This document shows positions 19,096 to 25,865 of a stretch of 25,916 nt of DNA, in pieces. Below the pieces are notes generated by a model. The model searched no databases and was not told the origin of the DNA. It saw only the letters and a list, made by a program, of their open reading frames with translations. The stretch is taken from positions 1 through 25,916 of the forward strand of contig DASPOF010000030.1 in the NCBI GenBank assembly GCA_035626155.1, in the 5' to 3' direction. The first letter of the stretch is position 1. Each line of letters starts with the position of its first letter. The position numbers and the translations under genes were made by a program. This DNA is from DASPOF01 sp035626155. Lineage in GTDB: Bacteria > Desulfobacterota > Binatia > Binatales > Binataceae.

Positions 19096-19722
19096 GTGGC
19101 CAGGAATCTGGGTCCAGTATGCCGGTTGTGCCGGCGCGAAGGATTGAAGCTCTTCCTCAAGGGGGAGCGCTGCTTTTCTGACAAGTGCGCGATCGAGCGG
19201 CGCAACTATCCGCCCGGGGCGCACGGTCAGGCGCGAACCCGCTTTTCGGAGTTCGCGGTGCGCTTGCGCGAAAAACAGAAGGTCAAGCGAATCTACGGCG
19301 TCCTCGAAAACCAGTTCGCCCATTATTTCGATGTTGCTGAGCGCGTCAGTGGAGTCACCGGCGAGAACCTGCTCGTGTTGCTCGAGCGCCGGCTCGATAA
19401 CGTCGTCTACCGGCTCGGTTTCGCGAGCTCGCTCGCCCAGGCGCGCCAGCTCGTCCGCCATGGCCACTTCCAGGTGAACGGCCGCACCGTTACGATTCCA
19501 AGCTACCTGGTCCAGGTCGGCCAGGTCGTAAGCATCGGCGAGAAGAGCCGCCAGAAGAAGGTGATCGTCGAGGCGATCGAGATGGCGCAGCGGCGCGGCA
19601 TCCCGCCCTGGCTCGCGCTCGAGCGCGAGCAGTTCCGCGGGACATTCAAGGCATTGCCGGCGCGGGTCGATTTGACCATGCCGATAAGTGAGAAACTGAT
19701 CGTCGAACATTATTCGAGGTAA
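19096..19722 (+). CDS. rpsD: 30S ribosomal protein S4, zinc-binding form
   Basis: S4 nucleates assembly of the 30S body and helps set accuracy with S5. The start is GTG 19096 with GAGG near 19082-19085. It is 208 aa. The N-terminal zinc site is C9, C12, C26 and C31 (VCRLCRREG, then GERCFSDKC), the C+ form. The S4 RNA-binding domain is LERRLDNVVYRLGFASSLAQ followed by ARQLVRHGHFQVNG. In E. coli S4 represses the alpha operon; a candidate leader hairpin lies before rpsM. Confidence 0.98.
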   Translation: MARNLGPVCRLCRREGLKLFLKGERCFSDKCAIERRNYPPGAHGQARTRFSEFAVRLREKQKVKRIYGVLENQFAHYFDVAERVSGVTGENLLVLLERRLDNVVYRLGFASSLAQARQLVRHGHFQVNGRTVTIPSYLVQVGQVVSIGEKSRQKKVIVEAIEMAQRRGIPPWLALEREQFRGTFKALPARVDLTMPISEKLIVEHYSR

Positions 19723-19740
19723 ACGAAAAAGCTGCCTGCG

Positions 19741-19757
19741 GGATCCGTGGCGGATCC
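19741..19757 (+). repeat. Small hairpin between rpsD and rpoA
   Basis: GGATCCG (19741-19747) is the inverted complement of CGGATCC (19751-19757), with a TGG loop. GGATCCGT also occurs twice directly (19741-19748 and 19752-19759). It lies in the 74-bp rpsD-rpoA gap. No T-run follows directly, so an RNA processing or stability role is more likely than termination, if it has any role. Confidence 0.4.
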
Positions 19758-19796
19758 GTCTGCGGCGCAAATTTTCAAGGACACACGGAATTTATC

Positions 19797-20825
19797 ATGC
19801 AAAACGACTGGCGCGATTTGATCAAACCCAAGGCGCTCGCCTTCGAGGAAAAGGAAGTCACTCCTTCCTACGGGCGATTCTTCGCCGAACCGCTCGAACG
19901 CGGCTACGGAATAACCATCGGCAACGCTCTCAGAAGGATTCTCCTCTCCTCGCTGCCCGGCTATTCGATCACCGCGGTGCGCATCAAGGGCGTCCTCCAC
20001 GAGTTCTCCACCATTCCCGGCGTCAAGGAGGACGTGACCGACATCGTGCTCAATCTCAAGGAAGTGCGCGTGCGGCTTCACGAGGGCGAGCAGTTGGTGG
20101 CGGCTTTGAAGGTCAAGGGCGAAGCGGAAGTCACCGCGCGTGACATCACCGGCGGCCCGAACCTCGAAATCCTCACCCCCGGCCAGCACATCGCGAGCCT
20201 CGACAAGGGCGCCGAGCTCGATATGGAGATCGTGATCAAGCGCGGGCGCGGCTACGTCCCGGCCGAGCGCACCGAGGAGGAAGAGGAGCCGATCGGCACG
20301 ATTCGCCTCGATGCCATCTACGCGCCAATCAGAAAGGTAAATTTCACCGTCACCAATGCGCGCGTCGGCCAGCGCACCGACTACGACCGGCTCGCGATCG
20401 AAATCTGGACCGACGGCTCGGTTTCCCCGCGCGATGCGCTCACCTACGCAGCGCGCGTGATGCGCGACCAGATGGGCATCTTCGCCGGAGTCGAGGAGGA
20501 GGCCAAGCCGGCCGCCGCAGCGCCCGGCGCCGAGGTGCGGCCCACGCTCAACGAATTGCTCTATCGGCCCGTCGAGGGCCTGCCGATTTCGGTGCGCGCG
20601 TTCAATGGGCTCCAGAACGCCGACATCAAGTTTATCGGCGAGCTGGTCCAGCGCACCGAGCAGGACATGCTCAAGATCAAGAACTTCGGCCGCAAGTCGC
20701 TCAACGAAATCAAGGGAGTGCTCGCCGACATGGGCCTCTCGCTCGGGATGCGGCTGGAGAATCTGCCGCCGCGCGGCGAGCTGGACCGGATGTGGGAAGA
20801 GCAGGAGCGGCGCGAATCGGTGTAA
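19797..20825 (+). CDS. rpoA: RNA polymerase alpha subunit
   Basis: Alpha dimerises to nucleate RNA polymerase, and its C-terminal domain contacts UP elements and activators. It is 342 aa. The NTD has GYGITIGNALRRILLSSLPG (36-55). The NTD-CTD linker is EEEAKPAAAAPGAEV (233-247), then the CTD with LPISVRAFNGLQNADIKFIG. R267 and N270 correspond to DNA-contacting E. coli R265 and N268, while K271 is replaced by Gln (Q273). The end is a Glu/Arg-rich tail. GGAA about 8 bases upstream supports ATG 19797. Confidence 0.98.
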   Translation: MQNDWRDLIKPKALAFEEKEVTPSYGRFFAEPLERGYGITIGNALRRILLSSLPGYSITAVRIKGVLHEFSTIPGVKEDVTDIVLNLKEVRVRLHEGEQLVAALKVKGEAEVTARDITGGPNLEILTPGQHIASLDKGAELDMEIVIKRGRGYVPAERTEEEEEPIGTIRLDAIYAPIRKVNFTVTNARVGQRTDYDRLAIEIWTDGSVSPRDALTYAARVMRDQMGIFAGVEEEAKPAAAAPGAEVRPTLNELLYRPVEGLPISVRAFNGLQNADIKFIGELVQRTEQDMLKIKNFGRKSLNEIKGVLADMGLSLGMRLENLPPRGELDRMWEEQERRESV

Positions 20826-20852
20826 CCGCCGCGCTGCCGTCTGGAGTTACCG

Positions 20853-21302
20853 ATGCGTCATCTTAATCGCGGCCGTAAGCTCTCGCGCACCTCCGCTCAT
20901 CGCAAGGCGCTGTTCAAGAACCTGGTGCTCGCGCTGATCCAGCACGATCGGATTAGAACCACCGATTCCAAGGCAAAGGAGCTGCGGCGTTACGCGGACC
21001 GGATGGTGACGCTCGGCAAGCAGGGCGACCTCGCGGCGCGCCGCATGGCGTTCGCATTCATGCAGTCGCGCGATGCGGTCAAGAAGCTTTTCGATGAGAT
21101 CGCGCCGCGCTTCAAGGAGCGCAACGGCGGCTACACCCGCGTGATCAAGTTCGGCATTCGCCGCGGCGATGCGGCGATGCTCTCGATCGTCGAGTGGACC
21201 GGCGCCGAGGCCGAGACCAAGGCGAAGAAGCCGCGCCGGCGCGCGAAAAAGACCGACCAGCAGCCAGCCGAGCGCGAGCAGCGCCGCGCCGCCGCCGGAT
21301 GA
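20853..21302 (+). CDS. rplQ: 50S ribosomal protein L17 with basic C-terminal tail
   Basis: L17 is located near the tunnel exit. The core MRHLNRGRKLSRTSAHRKAL, LVLALIQHDRIRTTDSKAKE and GGYTRVIKFGIRRGDAAMLS matches the family. The protein is 149 aa against about 117-130 usually; the last 30 or so residues are Lys/Arg/Gln/Ala-rich (KKPRRRAKKTDQQPAEREQR). GGAG precedes ATG 20853. It is the last gene of the ribosomal-protein block, and palindromes begin at its stop codon. Confidence 0.97.
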   Translation: MRHLNRGRKLSRTSAHRKALFKNLVLALIQHDRIRTTDSKAKELRRYADRMVTLGKQGDLAARRMAFAFMQSRDAVKKLFDEIAPRFKERNGGYTRVIKFGIRRGDAAMLSIVEWTGAEAETKAKKPRRRAKKTDQQPAEREQRRAAAG

Positions 21303-21325
21303 CCGAGCCGGCTCGGTGCCGGCAC
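21302..21325 (+). repeat. Two overlapping palindromes after rplQ
   Basis: ACCGAGCC (21302-21309) is followed directly by its inverted complement GGCTCGGT (21310-21317), and GTGCCGGCAC (21316-21325) is a second perfect palindrome. They start at the last base of rplQ. There is no T-run, so they are not a standard intrinsic terminator, but they mark the boundary between the ribosomal block and tldD. The rest of the 92-bp gap shows no convincing promoter. Confidence 0.45.
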
Positions 21326-21394
21326 GCGCGAAATTGCGAACTTCTGAACCCGCCCGCGCATTGATAGGCTGGATGGGCAGGACGGCAATTCGCG

Positions 21395-22840
21395 ATGGCA
21401 AACGAATTAGTTAATCCCGAACAGTTCTTTCTCACCCGCTTCGCCATGAGCGAGCGCGCCTTCGAGCGCATCCTCGGCACCGCTCTCGAACGCAAGGCGG
21501 ATTACGCCGACCTCTACTTCGAGCATCGCAGCGCCGAGACCATCGCGCTCGAAGAGTCGATGGTGAATCACACGTCCAAGAGCGTGAGCCACGGCGTCGG
21601 CGTTCGCGTCTGCGCCGAGGATCGCACCGGGTACGCATACTCCGATGAAGTCACGATCGACCGGATGCGGCTTGCCGCCGAGGCCGCCCGCGCGATCGCG
21701 GACCAGCGCGCGGCCGTGCCCGCAGTCCACGTGGGCCAGGCGGCGCCGAGCCACGCCCTGTACGAAGTCGCGGCCACCCCGCTCGAAATTCCAGTCGAGG
21801 ATCGCGCGAAATTGCTCTCCGAAATCGACAAGGTCGCGCGCGCATACGACCCGCGCATCAGGAACGTGATGGCGTCGATCATCGCAGAGCGGAAAATCGT
21901 CATGATCGTCAATAGCGAGGGCCGCCTCGCAGCCGACGTGCAGCCGCTCTGCCGCCTCAACGTCACCGTGATCGCCGAGGACGGCAAGAGCCGCCAGATG
22001 GGCACCTATGGCGGCGGCGGGCGCGTCGAGTACCGGTTCTTCCTCGAGAACGAGCGATGGCGCCAGTACGCGATCGAGGCCGCGCGCCAGGCGATCGTGA
22101 ACCTCGATGCCGCCGATGCGCCCGCGGGCGAGATGATGGTCGTGCTCGGCCCCGGATGGCCGGGAATCCTGCTCCACGAGGCGGTCGGCCACGGCCTCGA
22201 GGGCGATTTCAATCGCAAAGGCGTGTCGGCATTTTCCAACCGGATCGGGCAGAAGGTCGCAAGCGAGCTCTGCACAGTCGTGGACGACGGAACCCTCCCG
22301 CTCAGGCGCGGGAGTCTCAACGTCGATGACGAGGGGACGCCGACTTCGCGCACGGTGCTGATCGAAAAGGGCATCCTGCGCGGCTATCTGCAGGACCGCA
22401 TGAACGCGCGCCTGATGAAGATGGCGCCGACCGGCAATGGCCGGCGCGAGAGCTTCGCGCATTCGCCGATGCCCCGGATGACCAACACATTCATGCTGGC
22501 CGGCGAATCAACGCCCGAGGAAATCATCCGCTCGGTTAAGTACGGCCTGTATGCCGTCAGTTTCGGCGGCGGCCAGGTCGATATCACCAACGGAAAATTC
22601 GTGTTCTCCGCAAGCGAGGCGTACCTGATCGAGGACGGCCACGTAACGCGCCCGGTGAAGGGCGCAACGCTGATCGGCAACGGCCCCGAGGTGCTCACCC
22701 GCGTGTCGATGGTCGGCAACGATCTGCAACTCGATTCCGGCATCGGCACCTGCGGCAAGGACGGACAGTCGGTGCCGGTGGGAGTGGGACTTCCCACGAT
22801 TCGCGTCGATGCGATCACGGTGGGCGGCACTCGCGCCTGA
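21395..22840 (+). CDS. tldD: Metalloprotease TldD
   Basis: TldD and TldE form a heterodimeric zinc protease that degrades unfolded peptides; in E. coli it matures microcin B17 and degrades the CcdA antitoxin. The product is 481 aa, the same as E. coli TldD. The catalytic HExxxH is H261, E262 and H266 in LLHEAVGHGLEGDFNRKG. Other blocks: SELCTVVDDGTLPLRRGS, MAPTGNGRRESFAHSPMPRM, FGGGQVDITNGKFVFSASEA and KGATLIGNGPEVLTRVSMVG. AGGA lies 12 bp before ATG 21395; an internal Met at 21446 has no ribosome-binding site. It is followed by its partner tldE. Confidence 0.97.
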   Translation: MANELVNPEQFFLTRFAMSERAFERILGTALERKADYADLYFEHRSAETIALEESMVNHTSKSVSHGVGVRVCAEDRTGYAYSDEVTIDRMRLAAEAARAIADQRAAVPAVHVGQAAPSHALYEVAATPLEIPVEDRAKLLSEIDKVARAYDPRIRNVMASIIAERKIVMIVNSEGRLAADVQPLCRLNVTVIAEDGKSRQMGTYGGGGRVEYRFFLENERWRQYAIEAARQAIVNLDAADAPAGEMMVVLGPGWPGILLHEAVGHGLEGDFNRKGVSAFSNRIGQKVASELCTVVDDGTLPLRRGSLNVDDEGTPTSRTVLIEKGILRGYLQDRMNARLMKMAPTGNGRRESFAHSPMPRMTNTFMLAGESTPEEIIRSVKYGLYAVSFGGGQVDITNGKFVFSASEAYLIEDGHVTRPVKGATLIGNGPEVLTRVSMVGNDLQLDSGIGTCGKDGQSVPVGVGLPTIRVDAITVGGTRA

Positions 22841-22882
22841 TAGCGCGCGGTTTATCGAGCCGATAAGGCGGCGCATCTGAAA

Positions 22883-24235
22883 ATGGCGGAACAGATCTCG
22901 CTCGAATTGGCCGAGTGGGCGCTTGGCGAGGCCAAAAGAAACGGCGCGAGCGCGGCTGAAGTGTTGTGCGTGAGCTCGGAGGCGCTCGCAGCCGGGGTGC
23001 GCCTCGGCGCGGTCGAAAAACTCAGTCACTCCCGCGAGCGCCGGCTCGGTCTTCGCGTCTTCACCGGACAATCCTCGGCGACCGCATCCACGGCCGACTT
23101 CGATCGGGAATCGCTCGCCGAATTCATCGCGCACGCGGTCGGCCTTGCCCGGCTCACGGCCGCAGATCCCTGGTCGGGACTGCCCGACCCGGCGCTTCAT
23201 CCCAAGTCCCTTCCCGACCTCGAGCTCGCCGATCCCGGCCGCGGCCTGGTCGAAGCCGACGAGGCGTTGGGAATTGCCCGCGCAGCAGAGAACGCCGCGC
23301 TGAAACTCGACCCGCGTATCAAGAACTCCGAGGGCGCCGAGTTCAACTCGGGCCGCGGCCGAATCCTGTTTGCCAACAGTCAGGGCTTCACCGGCGAATA
23401 CGAAGGTTCATCCTTCACCCTGGTGGTCGCGCCGATCGCCGAGGATTCCGCCGGCATGCAGCAGGGGTACTGGTACACCGCCAATCGCCGGTTTGGGAAG
23501 CTCGAGGATGCGGAGTCGGTCGGCATCACCGCCGCGCAGCGCGCGCTTCGCCGATTGGGCGCGCGCAAGGCGAAGACTACCCGCGCGCCGGTCGTGTTCG
23601 AGCCCAACGTCGCGGCGGGGCTAATCGGCTCGCTTGCGGGCGCCGCCTCGGGACCGTCGCTGTACCGGGGCGCATCGTTCCTGCTCGATCGGCTCGGCCA
23701 GTCCGTCGCCGCATCCAACGTGACGATCATCGATGACGGCACGATGCCGTCCGCTCTGGGCTCCAAGCCGTTCGACGGCGAGGGCCTGCCCACATCGCGA
23801 AAGCCGGTCGTGGACAAGGGCGTGCTCAAGACTTACCTGCTCGACTCGTACTCCGCGCGCAAGCTCAAGATGCAGCCCACCGGGAACGCATCGCGAACGG
23901 TCGGCCAGGCCCCGACGGTGGGGACCACCAACCTCTATCTCGCGCCGGGTCCTTATACGCCCGAGCAGATTATCGGCTCCGTGCAAAGCGGGCTGTACGT
24001 GACCGACCTGATGGGGTTCGGAGTCAACCTGGTGACCGGCGACTACTCGCGCGGCGCGGGCGGCATCTGGATCGAGAACGGCGAGCTTGCCTACCCGGTG
24101 CAGGAGATCACGATCGCGGGGAATCTCAAGGATATGTTCCTCGGGATCGAGATGATCGGTAATGACTTGCACTGGCGGGCCTCGGTTGCGTCACCAACTA
24201 TCAAAATCGCCGAGATGACGATCGCGGGCCAATAG
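22883..24235 (+). CDS. tldE: TldE/PmbA, partner subunit of the TldD protease
   Basis: This protein (also called PmbA) pairs with TldD; it keeps the fold but has no HExxxH, in line with a non-catalytic subunit. It is 450 aa, as in E. coli. Family blocks: SRERRLGLRVFTGQSS, LFANSQGFTGEYEGSSFTL, FEPNVAAGLIGSLAGAASG, FDGEGLPTSRKPVVDKGVLK, YLLDSYSARKLKMQPTGNAS and GFGVNLVTGDYSRGAGGIWI. It begins 42 bp after tldD with an AAGGCGG purine stretch upstream. The adjacency is the common arrangement outside enterics, and the two are probably co-transcribed. Confidence 0.96.
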   Translation: MAEQISLELAEWALGEAKRNGASAAEVLCVSSEALAAGVRLGAVEKLSHSRERRLGLRVFTGQSSATASTADFDRESLAEFIAHAVGLARLTAADPWSGLPDPALHPKSLPDLELADPGRGLVEADEALGIARAAENAALKLDPRIKNSEGAEFNSGRGRILFANSQGFTGEYEGSSFTLVVAPIAEDSAGMQQGYWYTANRRFGKLEDAESVGITAAQRALRRLGARKAKTTRAPVVFEPNVAAGLIGSLAGAASGPSLYRGASFLLDRLGQSVAASNVTIIDDGTMPSALGSKPFDGEGLPTSRKPVVDKGVLKTYLLDSYSARKLKMQPTGNASRTVGQAPTVGTTNLYLAPGPYTPEQIIGSVQSGLYVTDLMGFGVNLVTGDYSRGAGGIWIENGELAYPVQEITIAGNLKDMFLGIEMIGNDLHWRASVASPTIKIAEMTIAGQ

Positions 24236-24261
24236 GGCCAAATTGGGCTGCTTCGAGGCCC

Positions 24262-24290
24262 TTGACGCGCGCTGCGGCGTATAGTAACAA
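24262..24290 (+). promoter_or_regulatory. Weak candidate promoter for the Crp/Fnr-family gene
   Basis: TTGACG at 24262-24267 resembles a -35 box. The best -10 match, TATAGT at 24280-24285, is only 12 bp away, too close for sigma-70; TAACAA at 24285-24290 has the right 17-bp spacing but a poor match. The short 24236-24376 gap also contains TTTGA (24302-24306) facing TCAAA (24319-24323), and CTGTAG (24292-24297) facing CTACAG (24331-24336), possible operator arms. Confidence 0.25.
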
Positions 24291-24376
24291 ACTGTAGAGA
24301 TTTTGAGCGTACAGAATGTCAAACGTTGCGCTACAGGCCGGTAATGGCCGAATCCGCAACCGCCAGGGGGTGTGAC

Positions 24377-25165
24377 ATGAACGGACAAGTTTCGGATCAG
24401 GCTCACGACCGGCTGCTCACCCGGCTTGCGAGTCTTGGCCTCCCCGCCGAGGCGATCACCGCGCTGCTGGAGCGCTATACTCCGGTGCGCTACCCGCGCG
24501 GCGCATCGCTCTTCACCAAGGGCTCGCCGGCGGATGTGCTCTTCGCCGTGCTCAGCGGGGTAATCAAGGTTCACAGCACCAGGCCGGGCAGCGATCGGAT
24601 CCTGATTGAGCTCGCGGGTCCCGGCGATCTGGCCGGCTACGCGGACTTTTCGGACTCGCGCGGCGAGCGCTCGCAACTGTTCGAGGCCGAGGCGCTGACG
24701 AGCTGCACGGTGGCCCTCTTCACGCGCCACCATATCGCGGAGGTGCTCAAGGGATTCGAACCCGAGGTCCTGCTCCATCTGGCCGAATCGATCAACTCGC
24801 TTTGGTCGCAGGTGGCCTACCGCTACGCGACCTTCCTCGGGATGTCGCTGCGACAGCGGCTCGAGGTCGTGCTCAACGAGCTCGCGGTGCGGTTCGGCGT
24901 GGCGGACTCGCGGGGTATCCTGCTGACGCCCGATTTGGCCCAGGAGGAGCTGGCCGAGATGATTGGCAGCTCGCGCCCGATGGTGAGCAAGCTCCTGATG
25001 GAGATGACTCATCAGGGAGTGCTCGCGCGCGACGGCAGGCGGCGGATTCTCGTGACGCCGCCGGACACGAGCCTGTTCCCGCAGGCCCAGGTCTTCGCCG
25101 CCACTGCGGCCCGCAGCAACGCGACGCGGCAGCCTCAGAAGTCTCGCACCCACGCCGCGGCCTAG
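24377..25165 (+). CDS. Crp/Fnr-family transcriptional regulator
   Basis: A one-component DNA-binding regulator of 262 aa. I chose ATG 24377 because AGGGGG at 24365-24370 has 6-bp spacing; upstream in-frame ATG 24344 and TTG 24326 lack one. Residues about 34-120 form a cyclic-nucleotide-binding-type beta-barrel (GSPADVLFAVLSGVIKV), then a long dimer helix, then a winged helix-turn-helix at about 187-226 (LAQEELAEMIGSSRPMVSKL). The position of CRP E72 is Y88, while R98-S99 match R82-S83. In the recognition helix, CRP R-E-x-x-x-R reads R-P-x-x-x-K. There is no N-terminal Fe-S cysteine cluster; the only Cys is C110. The Ala-rich C-terminal tail (about 230-262) looks disordered. Effector and targets are unknown. 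Confidence 0.9.
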   Translation: MNGQVSDQAHDRLLTRLASLGLPAEAITALLERYTPVRYPRGASLFTKGSPADVLFAVLSGVIKVHSTRPGSDRILIELAGPGDLAGYADFSDSRGERSQLFEAEALTSCTVALFTRHHIAEVLKGFEPEVLLHLAESINSLWSQVAYRYATFLGMSLRQRLEVVLNELAVRFGVADSRGILLTPDLAQEELAEMIGSSRPMVSKLLMEMTHQGVLARDGRRRILVTPPDTSLFPQAQVFAATAARSNATRQPQKSRTHAAA

Positions 25166-25175
25166 CCGTTCAGTT

Positions 25176-25196
25176 CCTCTCCCGGAACGGGAGGGG
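25176..25196 (+). repeat. REP-like hairpin after the Crp/Fnr-family gene
   Basis: CCTCTCCCG (25176-25184) and CGGGAGGGG (25188-25196) form a 9-bp stem with one G-U pair and a GAA loop, 10 bp after the stop codon. The tail is TTAGG rather than a T-run, so termination is possible but not clear. Sequences of this type recur as small intergenic palindromes in many GC-rich genomes. Confidence 0.5.
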
Positions 25197-25215
25197 TTAG
25201 GTAAGCGTCATCAGC

Positions 25216-25243
25216 GTCGCGCGCCCGACCACGGGCGCGCGAC
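25216..25243 (+). repeat. Perfect 12-bp GC hairpin
   Basis: GTCGCGCGCCCG (25216-25227) pairs perfectly with CGGGCGCGCGAC (25232-25243) around ACCA. It is followed by AT-rich ATAATATT. It is the most stable simple stem I see in the window and could act as a transcript 3' end for the regulator, although a proper T-run is absent. Confidence 0.6.
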
Positions 25244-25316
25244 ATAATATTCCGAATCGCAAACCGTCAGGCACGCGCGTGCGAAAGGCTGTGCTGAGAG
25301 CGCGCGCAAAAATGCT

Positions 25317-25339
25317 GCGAAACCCAAACTGGGTTTCGC
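25317..25339 (+). repeat. 10-bp hairpin with AAC loop
   Basis: GCGAAACCCA (25317-25326) pairs perfectly with TGGGTTTCGC (25330-25339) around AAC. There is no T-run after it. It stands alone between the GC hairpin at 25216 and the repeat family beginning at 25397. Confidence 0.55.
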
Positions 25340-25396
25340 GCTTCCTGTTCGCATCGATCGCCCCTCGCCCAGCCGCGCGCCCGAGTTAGTATTGCA

Positions 25397-25425
25397 GTCA
25401 TTCTCCGTGTGCCCCGCGTAGAATC
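25397..25425 (+). repeat. Palindromic repeat unit, type 1, diverged copy
   Basis: The unit begins GTCATTC and ends GTAGAATC. Bases 25399-25425 match 25611-25637 at 24 of 27 positions with no gaps. The changes disrupt part of the stem, as expected for an older copy. Confidence 0.6.
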
Positions 25426-25479
25426 GCGACTCTTTTGTCTGTGATTTCCGCGCGCGGCTGCCGTGTTTGCTCACAGTGG

Positions 25480-25499
25480 GGCGGGCCGCCGTGCCCGCC
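25480..25499. repeat. 7-bp GC hairpin inside a larger inverted pair
   Basis: GGCGGGC (25480-25486) pairs with GCCCGCC (25493-25499) around a 6-nt loop. Just before it, CTGTGA (25439-25444) faces TCACAG (25471-25476). No gene is present on either strand. Confidence 0.4.
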
Positions 25500-25547
25500 G
25501 AAAGATGCGCGGACGCCTCGCCCGCGCCATCCGAAATAGTCATTCGC

Positions 25548-25579
25548 GCACGCGTGACGGACACGCGCGCCTCTTTTTT
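25548..25579 (+). terminator. Possible intrinsic terminator within repeat unit type 2
   Basis: CGCGTG (25551-25556) pairs with CACGCG (25562-25567) around ACGGA, with further pairs after one mismatch, and CTCTTTTTT follows to 25579. The T-run makes this the best terminator-like structure downstream of the regulator. It overlaps a GTCATTC-headed unit starting at 25539, so it may simply be part of that repeat. Confidence 0.4.
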
Positions 25580-25602
25580 GGCCCCTGCACGCCTCCGTCT
25601 CT

Positions 25603-25644
25603 TCTCCGGTCATTCTACGAGTGCCTCGCGTAGAATCCCGGAGA
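25603..25644 (+). repeat. Palindromic repeat unit, type 1, left copy of 38-bp inverted repeat
   Basis: TCTCCGG (25603-25609) pairs with CCGGAGA (25638-25644), and inside it ATTCTACG (25612-25619) pairs with CGTAGAAT (25629-25636) around a 9-nt loop. Bases 25603-25640 are repeated without mismatch in inverted orientation at 25869-25906. Confidence 0.75.
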
Positions 25645-25676
25645 TTCTTCGCCTGTTGGCGCCGCTTTCTCAATTA

Positions 25677-25719
25677 GTCATTCCCGCGCGCGTGTCCGGC
25701 GCGCGCGAGGAATCCCGGA
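25677..25719 (+). repeat. Palindromic repeat unit, type 2
   Basis: It begins GTCATTCC. ATTCC (25680-25684) pairs with GGAAT (25709-25713) and CGCGCGCG (25685-25692) with CGCGCGCG (25700-25707), with one bulged base. The unit ends AATCCCGGA. Its head resembles the unit at 25539 and its ends resemble type 1. Confidence 0.6.
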
Positions 25720-25814
25720 TCCGGTTACGTCTGGCCTTACTGCCACCGCCGACTCGAGCGATTCCGCAAGATTCGGTGGAGTACGGAGGGTTGGGGAAAT
25801 CGCGTAAGAAGAAG

Positions 25815-25856
25815 GAATTCCTCGAGCGCCAGGCAATTCAGCCGCATGGGAATGAC
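25815..25856 (-). repeat. Palindromic repeat unit, type 2, diverged inverted copy
   Basis: Read on the minus strand from 25856 it begins GTCATTCCCATGCGG and ends CTCGAGGAATTCC, the same head and tail as the unit at 25677 (GTCATTCC and GCGAGGAATCCC) with a changed middle. This assignment is weaker than the others. Confidence 0.35.
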
Positions 25857-25865
25857 CACAAAGGG

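Noticed and set aside
24326..24376. Upstream starts (TTG 24326, ATG 24344) for the Crp/Fnr-family gene
   Set aside because: Neither has a purine-rich site at normal spacing, whereas ATG 24377 has AGGGGG six bases upstream.
25211..25673. Minus-strand open frames of 117 and 91 codons in the 3' intergenic region
   Set aside because: They run across palindromic repeats, have low-complexity products and no recognisable domain.
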